A stretch of DNA of 64,000 nucleotides. Origin: Motilibacter rhizosphaerae. Lineage in GTDB: Bacteria; Actinomycetota; Actinomycetes; Motilibacterales; Motilibacteraceae. Positions 45,168 to 56,144 of the stretch are shown piece by piece. The stretch is taken from assembly GCF_004216915.1 (NCBI RefSeq), contig NZ_SGXD01000001.1, positions 1 through 64,000 on the forward strand, in the 5' to 3' direction. Positions within the stretch are counted from its first letter, which is position 1, and every line of letters begins with the position of its first letter. A program made the translations under genes and the position numbers. The notes under the pieces were generated by a model. It was given only the letters and a program-made list of their open reading frames with translations. It was not told where the DNA came from and made no database searches.

Positions 45168-45318
45168 GATGTGCATGATCACGGGAAAGGGGTGGGGGCC
45201 GCCGTTCGCCAGGATCTGCATGATCACGGTGGAGGAGTCAGCGTGGGTGGCGGGGGCACCCACCCTCCCCCCGTGATCATGCAGATCCTGGGCGCCGCCC
45301 CGGGATGTGCATGATCAC
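45168..45318. repeat. Cluster of four tgcatgatcac elements
   Basis: Direct copies occur at about 45168-45184, 45209-45229 and 45304-45318, and an inverted copy at 45271-45291. The second and the inverted copy are exact 21-base reverse complements around a 41-base loop that itself pairs (gtgggtg with cacccac). They lie between the divergent agmatinase and amt genes, upstream of the GlnR site. Related copies occur near 4,991 and 37,771. Confidence 0.8.
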
Positions 45319-45340
45319 CAGCGCGCCGGCGACATGTGGG

Positions 45341-45378
45341 GTAACCACTTCGAAACCTCGGCGTAACACGGCGACCGG
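45341..45378 (+). promoter_or_regulatory. GlnR box upstream of amt
   Basis: gtaac (45341), six bases, gaaac (45352), six bases, gtaac (45363), six bases, then a weak accgg (45374). This matches the actinobacterial a-site/b-site GlnR operator pattern over three half-sites and ends about 40 bases before the amt start. It predicts activation of amt-glnK under nitrogen limitation. Confidence 0.88.
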
Positions 45379-45417
45379 ACACTCGGTCGCCGCCGTCCCC
45401 GACGCCGAGGAGAGCCC

Positions 45418-47021
<1,604 letters not shown>

Positions 47022-47107
47022 CCCCGGACGGGGACGCCGCCGCCGCCCGGCGCGTTGTGCGCGCTGCGGGCCAGCGCCCGCGCACAGGCGACGGGAGCGA
47101 CGACGAC

Positions 47108-48253
47108 GTGGCACTCACCGGTACGGCACTGCTCGTCCTCGTCGTGCTGGCCGCAGCAGCGCTCTTCGGCCTGCTCGTCGCAGGCTGGTCGCGGCTCGCC
47201 CCGAGCGGGCCGCTCCCGGTCGCGCTGCGCGGCGGGAGCCTGCTCCTGCTCAACGTCCTGGTGCTGCTGGCGACCGCGCTGGCCCTGAACGACCACTTCC
47301 TCTTCTACGCCAGCTGGACCGACCTCGCCGACGGGGCCGCGCAGAGCGTCGCGACGAGCAGGGAGCACGGCGCCGCACCGGGTACGGCGTTCGCCGTCAC
47401 GCCGCCGGACCACCGGGCGCGACCGGTTCCTGCGCAGCTCCAGCCGCTCCCGGCCGGTGTGGACGCGGCGCACCCCGACTTCCTGGTCGACGTCCCCGGG
47501 CGCAGCGGTGTCACGGCCCAGGTCGCGGTGTCGCTGCCCGCGGCGTACTTCACTGCGGCTGGAGCGCGCGAGCGCTTCCCTGTGCTCGAGGCCTTCCCGG
47601 GCTTCCCGAGCACCGACGAGCAGTGGCTGCACACGCTGCGGCTGCCGGGTGCGACGAGGAGGGCTGCAGCGCAAGGCGTCCTGGACCAGCCGATCGTCGT
47701 CTCACCGACGACGGAAGTGCCCGCGGCCCGGGACACCGAGTGCGTCGACGGCGGGCTTCGCGACCCGCGCGTCGCCGACTGGCTCGACGAGGACGTCCCG
47801 GACTGGGTGGTCGGGCACCTGCGGGCCGACCCGGCGCGTACGTCGTGGGCCACGATCGGCATCTCCGAGGGCGGGTGGTGCGCCGCGCTGGCGACGATGA
47901 CGCACCCCGACCGCTTCGCCGCCGCCGTCGTGCTCGGCGGCTACTTCCGGCCGGACTTCAGCAGCTGGGTGCCCTACGCGCCGGGCTCCGCCGCGTACGC
48001 CGCGCTCGACCTGGTGCGCCGCGCGCACGACGACCCGCCGCCGGTCGCGCTCTGGGTGCAGACCTCGCTCGCGGACCCGCTCTCCCTGCCGACGTCGACG
48101 GCGGTCAGCGCGGCCGCGCGCTCCCCGCTGTCCGTCCGCCTCGTCGAGCTGCGCCACGCCGGCCACCGGATCCAGGTCTGGCAGGCGCAGCTGCCGGCCG
48201 CGTTGCGGTGGCTCGGCTCGACGGTCCCGGGCTTCGCGCCCCGCTCGACCTGA
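47108..48253 (+). CDS. Membrane-anchored esterase-like alpha/beta hydrolase
   Basis: A 381-residue protein. The N-terminus has two hydrophobic segments (LLVLVVLAAAALFGLLVAG and GGSLLLLNVLVLLATALAL), then an extracytoplasmic alpha/beta-hydrolase of the esterase D/antigen 85 type. The nucleophile elbow is GISEGGWCA, preceded by VLEAFPGFPSTDEQWL and followed by LGGYFRPDF; the late His is in RHAGHRIQVW. Antigen 85-like folds transfer mycolyl or other acyl groups, but the substrate here is unknown. GTG 47108 follows gggagcgacg. It sits 86 bases after glnK and may be independent. Confidence 0.8.
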   Translation: MALTGTALLVLVVLAAAALFGLLVAGWSRLAPSGPLPVALRGGSLLLLNVLVLLATALALNDHFLFYASWTDLADGAAQSVATSREHGAAPGTAFAVTPPDHRARPVPAQLQPLPAGVDAAHPDFLVDVPGRSGVTAQVAVSLPAAYFTAAGARERFPVLEAFPGFPSTDEQWLHTLRLPGATRRAAAQGVLDQPIVVSPTTEVPAARDTECVDGGLRDPRVADWLDEDVPDWVVGHLRADPARTSWATIGISEGGWCAALATMTHPDRFAAAVVLGGYFRPDFSSWVPYAPGSAAYAALDLVRRAHDDPPPVALWVQTSLADPLSLPTSTAVSAAARSPLSVRLVELRHAGHRIQVWQAQLPAALRWLGSTVPGFAPRST

Positions 48254-48266
48254 CCCAGCAAGGACA

Positions 48267-49295
48267 TCAGCGCCGCAGGAACTCCTCCAGCGCAGCGGCT
48301 TCGCGGCCCACCTCGTCGTCGGGCAGCGGCCCGAACCCCTCCACCACCACGGCTCCGGATTCGACCCGCCAGAGGCCGCCGACCCGCCCGTCGACGAGCA
48401 CCGCGCACGGCATGCGGCCGTTCGGCGCCACGGACATGACGCGCTGCTGCTCCGCCGAGATGATGCGGCTGCGGTCCGCGTGCGACAGCAGCACCTGGTC
48501 CCACGGGGCCAGGAACCGCACTGGGGCAGGCACATCGGACCCCGGCCGAGGAGCATCCGGCAGGTCGAGCAGCTCGCGCCCGTCCTCGTCACGCAGCCGC
48601 ACCAGGTCGTCCATGCCGTCGGCGACCTCGGCCAGCCGCGTCAGCCCGCTCCACGTCTGCACGTCCGCGACGCTCGCCGGGCCGAAGGCGCCGAGGTAGC
48701 GCCGGACCATGTCCGCCAGGGTCGTCGGCCGCATCGGCCGCCCCAGCTCGCGCTCCAGGAGCCCGTGCCGCACGCTCCCCGGGCGCCGCCAGACCGCGCG
48801 CGGCGGCAGCTGCATGAGCGGAAGGTCCGCCCGGACGCCGCGGGCCAGCCGCTCGGGGTCGGCGCCCGGCCACCGCTCGGCGAACAGCGCGCGCAGCTCG
48901 CCCGCCGTGCGCGGCGCCTCCTCGAACGCCGTGCGCGCCAGGGCCGCCAGCTCCGCGCGGTCGACCTCGGGCGGCGGCCCCAGCGACCCGCGGCCGTGCG
49001 CCTCGATGGGCGGCTGCACGAGCGGGCGCAGCGCGAGCGCGTCGTCGGCGCTGACGAGGTGCACGGTGTCGCGCATCAGCGGCAGCCGCACGACCTCGCG
49101 GCTCTCGAGCATCCGCCCCAGCTCGTACGGGTCGAAGCCCGCCACCCGCGACCACAGCGCGACGTAGGGCGCCTTGACGTCCTGCGCCTGCAGCCCGACG
49201 AGGTGCTCGACCGCGCCGAGCACGGAGGTCTGCTGGCGCTCCAGCAGGAACTGGCGCGCCAGCAGCGCCCGTCCCAGGCTGCGGCGGTCGAGGAC
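48267..49295 (-). CDS. AlkZ-like winged-helix protein, paralogue 2
   Basis: About 342 residues, HTH_42/AlkZ family, with the catalytic-type Gln-x-Gln in HLVGLQAQDVKAP and the C-terminal VRFLAPWDQVLLSHADR. It probably acts as a DNA glycosylase on alkylated or crosslinked bases. No ATG or GTG lies between the purL stop (49297) and the first conserved helix VLDRRSLGRALLARQFLLE. The first canonical codon is GTG 49223, which would cut off that helix. The 5' end given here is thus provisional. It is directly behind purL. Confidence 0.8.
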   Translation of the reverse strand, partial: VLDRRSLGRALLARQFLLERQQTSVLGAVEHLVGLQAQDVKAPYVALWSRVAGFDPYELGRMLESREVVRLPLMRDTVHLVSADDALALRPLVQPPIEAHGRGSLGPPPEVDRAELAALARTAFEEAPRTAGELRALFAERWPGADPERLARGVRADLPLMQLPPRAVWRRPGSVRHGLLERELGRPMRPTTLADMVRRYLGAFGPASVADVQTWSGLTRLAEVADGMDDLVRLRDEDGRELLDLPDAPRPGSDVPAPVRFLAPWDQVLLSHADRSRIISAEQQRVMSVAPNGRMPCAVLVDGRVGGLWRVESGAVVVEGFGPLPDDEVGREAAALEEFLRR

Positions 49296-49296
49296 C

Positions 49297-51600
49297 TCAG
49301 GCGTCGGGGGCCTCCACGAGGGCGGGCTCGAAGATCGCCGGGAGCGTGCCGCGGTGCGCGTCGCGCAGCTCGGCGACCGGGATCGTGAACAGCCCCTGCA
49401 CGTCGAGCGCGTCGCCGTCGACGACACCGATGCGGACGTGCGGCTGGCGGCGCGCGACGCACATGTCCTGCAGGCGCACCTCCTCGGTGCGCGGCACGGA
49501 GACCACCGCGCGCGCCACCGACTCGCTGAACAGCGCGACGAACGGGTCGATCCCCTCGGGGAGGTAGATCCGTGCGCCGGTCCCGTGGCGCAGCACCATC
49601 TCGGCCAGGGCGACGAGCAGGCCGCCGTCGGAGAGGTCGTGCGCCGCGTCGAGCAGCCCGTCGCGGGACGCGTTGACGAGCACCTCCGCGAGCTTGCGCT
49701 CCGCCGCCAGGTCGACCTGCGGCGGGAGGCCGCCGAGGTGGCCGTGCAGCGAGGACGCCCACTCGGACCCGCCGAGCTCGTCGCGGGTCTCGCCGAGCAG
49801 GTAGAGCACGTTGCCCGCCTGGTCCGGCCCGAGCCCGACCGGCACACGGCGGGCGACGTCGTCGATGACGCCGAGCACGCCCACGACGGGCGTCGGCAGG
49901 ATGGCCGTCGCCCCGGTCTGGTTGTAGAAGCTGACGTTGCCGCCGGTGACCGGGGTGCCGAGCTCGAGGCAGGCGTCGGCGAGGCCGCGGGCGGCCTCGG
50001 AGAACTGCCACATGACGGCCGGATCCTCGGGCGAGCCGAAGTTCAGGCAGTTGGTCACGGCCAGCGGCTTGGCGCCCGTCGTCGCGACGTTGCGGTAGGC
50101 CTCCGAGAGCGCGAGCTGCGCCCCGGCGTACGGGTCGAGGCGCGCGAAGCGCCCGTTGCCGTCGGTCGCGAGCGCGATGCCGAGCCCGGACTCCTCGTCG
50201 ACGCGGAGCATGCCGGAGTCCTCGGGCTGGGCGAGGACCGTGCCGCCGAGGACGTAGCGGTCGTACTGGTCGGTGATCCAGGACTTGCTGGCCACGTTGG
50301 GGCTCGCGAGCAGGCGCAGCGCGTCGGCCCGCAGCTCGTCGCCGGTCGAGGGCCGGGAGATGCCTGCAGCGTCGAGCGCCCTGGCCTGCAGCTCGTCCTG
50401 CTCGTCGGGCCGGGCGTACGGGCGCTCGAGCACCGGGCCCTCGTGGGCGACGGTGCGCGGGGGCACGTCGACGATCCGCTCGCCGTGCCAGTCGATCTGC
50501 AGCCGGCCGGTGCCCGTGACCTCGCCGATGGCGACCGCGGGGATGTCCCACTTCGCGCAGACGGCGAGGAACGCCTCGAGCTTCGAGGGTTCGACGCAGG
50601 CCATCATGCGCTCCTGCGACTCGCTCATGAGGATCTCCTCGGGAGCGAGCGAGGGGTCGCGCAGCGGGACCAGCTCGAGGTCGACGTGCATGCCGCCGTC
50701 ACCGGCGGAGGCGAGCTCCGACGTGGCGCAGGAGATGCCGGCGGCGCCGAGGTCCTGGATGCCGACCACGAGGTCCTGGGCGTAGAGCTCCAGGCAGCAC
50801 TCGATGAGCAGCTTCTCCATGAAGGGGTCGCCGACCTGGACGGCCGGCCGCTTCGCCGGGCCGGTCGACTCGAAGGTCTCCGAGGCGAGGATCGAGGCCC
50901 CGCCGATGCCGTCGCCACCGGTGAGGGCGCCGAAGAGCACGACGAGGTTGCCCTCCCCAGAGGCGTGAGCGAGCTTGATGCCGCTGCCGTCCTCGCCCGG
51001 GCGCAGGACGCCGACGCAGAGCGCGTTGACGAGCGGGTTGCCGAGGTAGGACTCGTCGAAGACGACCTCGCCACCGATGTTGGGCAGCCCCAGGCAGTTG
51101 CCGTAGCCGCCGACGCCGGCGACGACACCGGGCAGGACGCGCTTGGTGTCAGCGGCATCGGCAGGCCCGAAGCGCAGCGGGTCCATCACGCCGATCGGGC
51201 GCGCGCCCATCGTGAGGATGTCGCGGACGATGCCGCCCACACCCGTCGCCGCGCCCTGGTAGGGCTCGACGTAGGACGGGTGGTTGTGCGACTCGACCTT
51301 GAAGACCGCGGCCCAGCCCTCGCCGATGTCGACCACGCCGGCGTTCTCGCCGACGCCCACGAGCAGGGCGTCGGTCTGCGGGGCCTTCTCGCCGAACTGG
51401 CGCAGGTGCACCTTGCTCGACTTGTAGGAGCAGTGCTCGCTCCACATGACGGAGTACATCGCGAGCTCGCTGGAGGTCGGCCGTCGGCCGAGGATCTCCT
51501 TGATGCGGGCGTACTCGTCGTCCTTGACGCCGAGCGCGGTGTAGGGCAGCTCGTGCTCGGGCGTGGCCTCGGCCTGCTGGACCGTGTCCACCCCGCTCAC
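49297..51600 (-). CDS. purL: Phosphoribosylformylglycinamidine synthase, large subunit
   Basis: A 767-residue ATP-dependent synthetase subunit for the fourth step of purine synthesis. It is the short PurL form that needs PurS and PurQ. Motifs include [50 protein letters not shown] and [22 protein letters not shown] 51600 overlaps the purQ stop by four bases. The gene order purS-purQ-purL is the standard bacterial arrangement, and purC lies 3.4 kb further on the same strand. Confidence 0.97.
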   Translation of the reverse strand: MSGVDTVQQAEATPEHELPYTALGVKDDEYARIKEILGRRPTSSELAMYSVMWSEHCSYKSSKVHLRQFGEKAPQTDALLVGVGENAGVVDIGEGWAAVFKVESHNHPSYVEPYQGAATGVGGIVRDILTMGARPIGVMDPLRFGPADAADTKRVLPGVVAGVGGYGNCLGLPNIGGEVVFDESYLGNPLVNALCVGVLRPGEDGSGIKLAHASGEGNLVVLFGALTGGDGIGGASILASETFESTGPAKRPAVQVGDPFMEKLLIECCLELYAQDLVVGIQDLGAAGISCATSELASAGDGGMHVDLELVPLRDPSLAPEEILMSESQERMMACVEPSKLEAFLAVCAKWDIPAVAIGEVTGTGRLQIDWHGERIVDVPPRTVAHEGPVLERPYARPDEQDELQARALDAAGISRPSTGDELRADALRLLASPNVASKSWITDQYDRYVLGGTVLAQPEDSGMLRVDEESGLGIALATDGNGRFARLDPYAGAQLALSEAYRNVATTGAKPLAVTNCLNFGSPEDPAVMWQFSEAARGLADACLELGTPVTGGNVSFYNQTGATAILPTPVVGVLGVIDDVARRVPVGLGPDQAGNVLYLLGETRDELGGSEWASSLHGHLGGLPPQVDLAAERKLAEVLVNASRDGLLDAAHDLSDGGLLVALAEMVLRHGTGARIYLPEGIDPFVALFSESVARAVVSVPRTEEVRLQDMCVARRQPHVRIGVVDGDALDVQGLFTIPVAELRDAHRGTLPAIFEPALVEAPDA

Positions 51601-52268
51601 GCCGACACCAGCGCCTTCAGCACCGAGGTGAAGAACGGCGCGCCGTCCGTCCCCGGCCCGGTCAGCTCCTCCACCGCGTGCTCGGGGTGGGGCATGAGCC
51701 CGACGATGCGGCCGTCGGCCGAGGCGATCCCCGCGATGTCGCGGTAGGAGCCGTTGGGGTTGCCCTCGAGGTAGCGGGCGACGACGCGGCCCTCGCCCTC
51801 GAGCTCGTCGAGCACCCGCTCGGAGGCCACGAAGCCGCCCTCGCCGTTCTTCAGCGGGATGGTGATCTCCTGGCCCTCGGCGTAGTCCGCCGTCCAGACC
51901 GTGCTCGTGCTCTCGACGCGCAACCGCTGGTCCTTGCAGACGAAGCGGCGGACGTCGTTGCGGATCAGCGCGCCGGGCAGCAGGTGCGCCTCGCAGAGGA
52001 TCTGGAAGCCGTTGCAGATCCCGAGCACCGGCAGGCCCTTCCCGGCCGCCTCGACGACCGAGCCCATCACCGGGGCGAAGCGGGCGATCGCGCCGCAGCG
52101 GAGGTAGTCGCCGTACGAGAAGCCGCCGGGCAGCACCACGGCGTCGACCCCGTGGAGGTCGGCGTCGGCGTGCCACAGGGCGACCGGCTCGCCGCCGGCG
52201 AGGCGGACCGCGCGACGGGCGTCGCCGTCGTCCAGCGAACCCGGGAAGGTGACGACGCCGATCCTCAC
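51597..52268 (-). CDS. purQ: Phosphoribosylformylglycinamidine synthase, glutaminase subunit
   Basis: A 223-residue class I glutamine amidotransferase. Catalytic Cys is in [12 protein letters not shown] (about residue 85), His and Glu in [21 protein letters not shown] is the oxyanion strand. It supplies ammonia to PurL in the PurSQL complex. The start is GTG 52268, overlapping the purS stop by four bases. Confidence 0.97.
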   Translation of the reverse strand: MRIGVVTFPGSLDDGDARRAVRLAGGEPVALWHADADLHGVDAVVLPGGFSYGDYLRCGAIARFAPVMGSVVEAAGKGLPVLGICNGFQILCEAHLLPGALIRNDVRRFVCKDQRLRVESTSTVWTADYAEGQEITIPLKNGEGGFVASERVLDELEGEGRVVARYLEGNPNGSYRDIAGIASADGRIVGLMPHPEHAVEELTGPGTDGAPFFTSVLKALVSA

Positions 52269-52528
52269 GCGCCGGCCTCCAGCGGGGAGTCGGCGTGCAC
52301 GACGTAGTCCTCGATGACCGGGTTGGACAGGAGGGTACGGGCCGCCTCCTCCACGGCGGCGAGCCGCTCGGGCGTGAGCTCGCCCTCGACCTCGAGCTCG
52401 AACCGCTTGCCCTGCCGGACGGACGTCACCCCCTCGAAGCCCAGTCGGGGCAGGGCACCGGCGATGGCCTTGCCCTGCGGGTCGAGGATCTCCGGCTTCA
52501 ACATGACGTCGACGACGACGCGGGCCAC
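52265..52528 (-). CDS. purS: Phosphoribosylformylglycinamidine synthase, PurS subunit
   Basis: An 87-residue small subunit bridging PurQ and Pur[20 protein letters not shown] opens the fold and [14 protein letters not shown] follows, the family signature. The C-terminus (ADSPLEAGA) is slightly extended. GTG 52528 follows a ggagcg site. It is first gene of purSQL and stands divergent from a membrane-protein gene with an 88-base shared promoter region. Confidence 0.95.
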   Translation of the reverse strand: MARVVVDVMLKPEILDPQGKAIAGALPRLGFEGVTSVRQGKRFELEVEGELTPERLAAVEEAARTLLSNPVIEDYVVHADSPLEAGA

Positions 52529-52616
52529 GGGCGCTCCAGCGGTCAGGGGGTCGGCAGGGGGAAGTCTAGCGGGCCGGAGGTGGCGCCGACGCCGCGCGCC
52601 GACGCACAGTGGGGGC

Positions 52617-54041
52617 GTGCAGCTCGAGGACGTCAGCGGCGACGTGCTCCTCCCTCCGCCGCCCGCGCGGCACCCGCTCGACGGGGACCCGGGCGGCCTG
52701 CTCCGGCTGCCCCCGGGCGAGGACGTCCTGGGCTGGAGCGAGGAGCGGGTCGACCTGCGCGCGTACGTCGCCGAGCACGGCACGCAGCTGCTCCGCCTGG
52801 CCGCCAGCGTCGTCCCCTCCCGCCGGGCCGCGCGCGCGGAGGTCGTGGCCGCGCTCGCCACCGCCCACCGCCGCTGGGCCGAGGTGGGCGAGGTGCCGGA
52901 GGGGACGCACGCCGAGGTCGCGCGGCTGCTCTGCCGGCGGCTCGCGGCCGTGCTCGCCGCCCGGGCCGCGCTCCCCGTGCACGCGGTCGCCGCCGACCCG
53001 GCCCGCGCGGTGCTGGACCACCTCGTCGCCGAGGACCGGCTGGCGGGCAGCGCCGACGTGCTGCTCGGGCTCGACGAGCAGGGGCTCGCCCGCGCGCTCG
53101 GGGTGCCCTGGCTGCACGGCGTCGCCCGGGCCTCCCGTGGCCGCTCCCGCGCCCGGGAGCTGCTGACGGCAGCAGGCTGCGACGCGACGCTCGAGGGCGC
53201 GCTGGAGCGGCTGGTCGGGGACCTCGAGGCCGACGACACGCTCGCGTCCGCCGCCGTGCGCCGGGGGCGGGTCGCCGTCGGCGCGGTCTCGGGCGTGCTG
53301 GCGCTGGGGGTGCTCGGACTGGCGGCGGCGGTCGTGGCCTCGCGGACGGGCGCGCCGGTCGCGGCGCCCCCCGAGCGCCGGGCTCCGGCCCCCCAGGGCG
53401 CCGTCGCCGCGGCCGCCCGGCCTGCGGACTGCCCCGTCTTCCTCTCCGACGGCGCGCCCGCGCGGTTCCCCGGTCCGCCGGTGCCGGCGCAGGCGCTGCT
53501 CGCCCCCGCCGACCTCGGCCCCTCCTGGCACCCGGCGGCGGTCGCCGTGGCCCTGCGCAGCGGCGGCGTGCAGGTCGTCGACCCGCTGCCGCTGGCGGCG
53601 GTGGACGGCCAGCCCCCCGTCCTCCCGGCGAGCCAGGAGGCCGGCGCCATCGCCTCGCTCGTCAGCCGCGCCGACGGAGGGGCGCACCTCGACGAGTCGC
53701 TGCTGCGCTACCGCCCCGGCAGCGCCCCGGCAGCGGTCCGCCAGCTGACCGCGCTGCTCGCCTGCCCGACGCAGCCGCGCACCCTCCGCGTCCTCGCGCT
53801 GCCCAGCGGGCGCGGAGTGACCGCCGTCGCGCTCCACGAGATCCCCGTCCTGCGCGGCCCCGTCCTCAGCCAGCTGCCCCCGCAGGAGCGGTGGAGCCTG
53901 GTCGTCGGCGTCGGCGACCTCGTCGCGGTCGTCCGCGCGCAGGGTGCGCTCGCCGGTGAGCTGGACGCGGCGTCCGCGGCCCGGCTCGCGCGCACGGCCG
54001 CGCACCGGATGGCGAGCGCGGGCGACGGGCGCACCCGCTAG
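52617..54041 (+). CDS. Hypothetical single-pass membrane protein
   Basis: A 474-residue protein with a cytosolic helical N-terminal half (about 45-215), one membrane segment (about 219-241, VGAVSGVLALGVLGLAAAVV) and an extracytoplasmic C-terminal domain of about 225 residues. The N-terminal part has the look of an RNA polymerase sigma-like or anti-sigma-like helical bundle, but no diagnostic motif is present. The outer domain contains LLAPADLGPSWHP, seen in some actinobacterial sensor-like proteins. GTG 52617 is the only start before the conserved part. Function unknown. Confidence 0.7.
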   Translation: MQLEDVSGDVLLPPPPARHPLDGDPGGLLRLPPGEDVLGWSEERVDLRAYVAEHGTQLLRLAASVVPSRRAARAEVVAALATAHRRWAEVGEVPEGTHAEVARLLCRRLAAVLAARAALPVHAVAADPARAVLDHLVAEDRLAGSADVLLGLDEQGLARALGVPWLHGVARASRGRSRARELLTAAGCDATLEGALERLVGDLEADDTLASAAVRRGRVAVGAVSGVLALGVLGLAAAVVASRTGAPVAAPPERRAPAPQGAVAAAARPADCPVFLSDGAPARFPGPPVPAQALLAPADLGPSWHPAAVAVALRSGGVQVVDPLPLAAVDGQPPVLPASQEAGAIASLVSRADGGAHLDESLLRYRPGSAPAAVRQLTALLACPTQPRTLRVLALPSGRGVTAVALHEIPVLRGPVLSQLPPQERWSLVVGVGDLVAVVRAQGALAGELDAASAARLARTAAHRMASAGDGRTR

Positions 54042-54045
54042 CCGC

Positions 54046-54111
54046 GCGCCACCACAGCGGCGCTACCGCGCCACCACAGCGGCGCTACCGCGCCACCACA
54101 GCGGCGCTACC
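54046..54111. repeat. Three perfect tandem 22-bp repeats
   Basis: The unit begins gcgccaccacagcgg and ends cgctacc. Copies occupy 54046-54067, 54068-54089 and 54090-54111. The third copy contains the galE stop codon (54107-54109, minus strand). The repeat lies in the gap between the convergent membrane-protein gene and galE. Confidence 0.9.
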
Positions 54112-55066
54112 GCGCCTGCCACGCCTCCCACGCGCTCGCCACCATGTCGCGCAGGTCGCGCTGCGCCGTCCACCCGAGCTCGGCGTTGGCCTTCTCCGGC
54201 CGCGCGACGACGCGCGAGGGGTCGCCACCGCGGCGGGCCACCACGTCGTACTCGAACTCGATGCCGGTGACCTCGCGGACGACGCCGAGGACCTCCTTGA
54301 CCGTGGAGCCCTCGCCGCGGCCGATGTTGAACGCCGCGTCGACCGTGCCCTGCTCGAGCTTCGTCGCCGCCGCGACGTGCGCCTCGGCGAGGTCGACGAC
54401 GTGGATGTAGTCGCGGATGCAGGAGCCGTCGCGCGTGTCGTAGTCGTCGCCGAAGACCTTGGGGCGCCCACCGGTGGTGATCGCCTGGAAGACCAGCGGC
54501 ACGAGGTTGAAGATCCCGGTGTCGCCGAGCACGGGCTCGCCCGCGCCGGCGACGTTGAAGTAGCGCAGGGCGGCCCAGCCGATGCCGTGGGCGACGCCCG
54601 CGTCGCGGATCATCCACTCGGAGACGAGCTTGCTCTCGCCGTACGGGCTGACCGGACGGGTGGGCGCGTCCTCGGCGACGTCCTCGGTCTCGGGCTCGCC
54701 GTAGACCGACGAGCTCGAGGAGAAGACGATGGAGCGGGTGCCGGCGGCGACCATGGCCTCGAGCAGGGCACGGGTGCCCTCGGCGTTCTCGCGCCAGTAG
54801 AGCAGCGGCTTCTCGACCGACTCGCCGGCCGCCTTCTTGGCCGCGAGGTGGATGACCCCGCTGACGCCGTGGTCCTGCAGCCCCTGGGTCACGGCGGCGG
54901 TGTCGAGGACGTTGGCGCGCACGAGCGGCACGCCGTCGGGGATGCGGGCCTCGACGCCGGTCGAGAGGTCGTCGAGGACGACCACGTCGTGGCCGGCCTG
55001 CTGGAGGGCGCGGAGCACGTGGGCCCCGATGTAGCCGGCGCCGCCGGTGAGCATCCAGGTCGTCAT
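54107..55066 (-). CDS. galE: UDP-glucose 4-epimerase
   Basis: A 319-residue extended short-chain dehydrogenase interconverting UDP-glucose and UDP-galactose. The NAD loop TGGAGYIGAHVL is at the N-terminus, SSSSSVYGEP and the catalytic YGESK follow, and LRYFNVAGAG plus RDYIHVVDLAEAH are typical of GalE. ATG 55066 lies seven bases after a -10-like TAGAGT, so the message may be leaderless. The region upstream, to purC, is AT-rich with several GATC-containing palindromic words. Confidence 0.94.
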   Translation of the reverse strand: MTTWMLTGGAGYIGAHVLRALQQAGHDVVVLDDLSTGVEARIPDGVPLVRANVLDTAAVTQGLQDHGVSGVIHLAAKKAAGESVEKPLLYWRENAEGTRALLEAMVAAGTRSIVFSSSSSVYGEPETEDVAEDAPTRPVSPYGESKLVSEWMIRDAGVAHGIGWAALRYFNVAGAGEPVLGDTGIFNLVPLVFQAITTGGRPKVFGDDYDTRDGSCIRDYIHVVDLAEAHVAAATKLEQGTVDAAFNIGRGEGSTVKEVLGVVREVTGIEFEYDVVARRGGDPSRVVARPEKANAELGWTAQRDLRDMVASAWEAWQAR

Positions 55067-55118
55067 GGTGATCACTCTAGCGGGTTGATCAGAAGTGCTC
55101 GTCAACGATCATTTACGA

Positions 55119-56006
55119 TCAGGTGAAGGATCGGCCTGTCAACCGTTCGTACGCCTCGACGTAGCGGGCGCGCGTCCGCTCCACGACCTCCGCCGGCAGC
55201 GGGGGCGGCGGCGCGTCCGACGCGCGGTCCCAGCCGGACGCCGGCGAGGTGAGCCAGTCGCGGACGTACTGCTTGTCGAACGACGGCTGCGCGCGGCCCG
55301 GCTCCCACGAGTCGGCCGGCCAGAAGCGCGAGGAGTCGGGCGTCAGCACCTCGTCGCCGAGCACGACCGTGCCGTCCTCCCGCAGGCCGAACTCGAGCTT
55401 GGTGTCGGCGAGCACGATGCCGCGCTCGCGGGCGACCTCCTCCCCGCGCCGGTAGACCGCGAGGGTGAGCTCGCGGAGCCGTCCCGCGAGCTCCGCACCG
55501 AGCTGCTCGGCCACCACGGCGTACGCGACGTTCTCGTCGTGCTCGCCGAGCGCGGCCTTGGTCGCGGGGGTGAAGACGGGCTCCGGCAGCCGGGAGCCGT
55601 CGACGAGGCCGGGCGGCAGCGCGACGCCGCAGACCTCGCCGGTGCGGCGGTAGTCGGCGAGCCCCGACCCCGTGAGGTAGCCGCGGGCGACGCACTCGAC
55701 CGGCACCATCGCGAGCTTCTCGCAGACGAGCGCCCGCCCCTCCCACTCCGCGGGCGCTCCCGGCGGCAGCTCGGTGGAGAGCACGTGGTCGGGCACGAGG
55801 TCGGCGAGCCGCTCGAACCACCACAGCGAGAGCTGGGTGAGCACGCGGCCCTTGTCCGGGACGGGGGTCTCGAGCACGAAGTCGTACGCCGAGATCCGGT
55901 CGCTCGCGACCATGACCAGGCGCCCGTCGGGGGTCTCGTACAGGTCGCGCACCTTGCCCGAGTGCAGGTGGCGCAGGCCGGCGGGCGCGGGGGTCGTGGT
56001 GCTCAC
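55119..56006 (-). CDS. purC: SAICAR synthetase
   Basis: A 295-residue ATP-dependent ligase joining aspartate to CAIR in purine synthesis. Signatures are HSGKVRDLYE, SDRISAYDFVL, ECVARGYLTGSG and LADTKLEFG, followed by SFDKQYVRDWL. I chose GTG 56006, which gives the standard N-terminus; an in-frame ATG at 56039 would add 11 residues. It is on the same strand as purSQL but separated by galE. Confidence 0.96.
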   Translation of the reverse strand: MSTTTPAPAGLRHLHSGKVRDLYETPDGRLVMVASDRISAYDFVLETPVPDKGRVLTQLSLWWFERLADLVPDHVLSTELPPGAPAEWEGRALVCEKLAMVPVECVARGYLTGSGLADYRRTGEVCGVALPPGLVDGSRLPEPVFTPATKAALGEHDENVAYAVVAEQLGAELAGRLRELTLAVYRRGEEVARERGIVLADTKLEFGLREDGTVVLGDEVLTPDSSRFWPADSWEPGRAQPSFDKQYVRDWLTSPASGWDRASDAPPPPLPAEVVERTRARYVEAYERLTGRSFT

Positions 56007-56144
56007 GGGGCGCCATCCTCGCAGAAGGGGGATGCGCACGATAAACCCTCGATCGGGCGGTTGCTCGCCGAGATGACGGGGGTATGGATCTCTTGGTCCA
56101 CGTTTCTACCACACGGACTGCCCACGAGCCAGGAGGACGGACCC

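Noticed and set aside
54046-54111. Possible CRISPR array
   Set aside because: The 22-bp units are directly adjacent with no spacers, and no cas genes are present.
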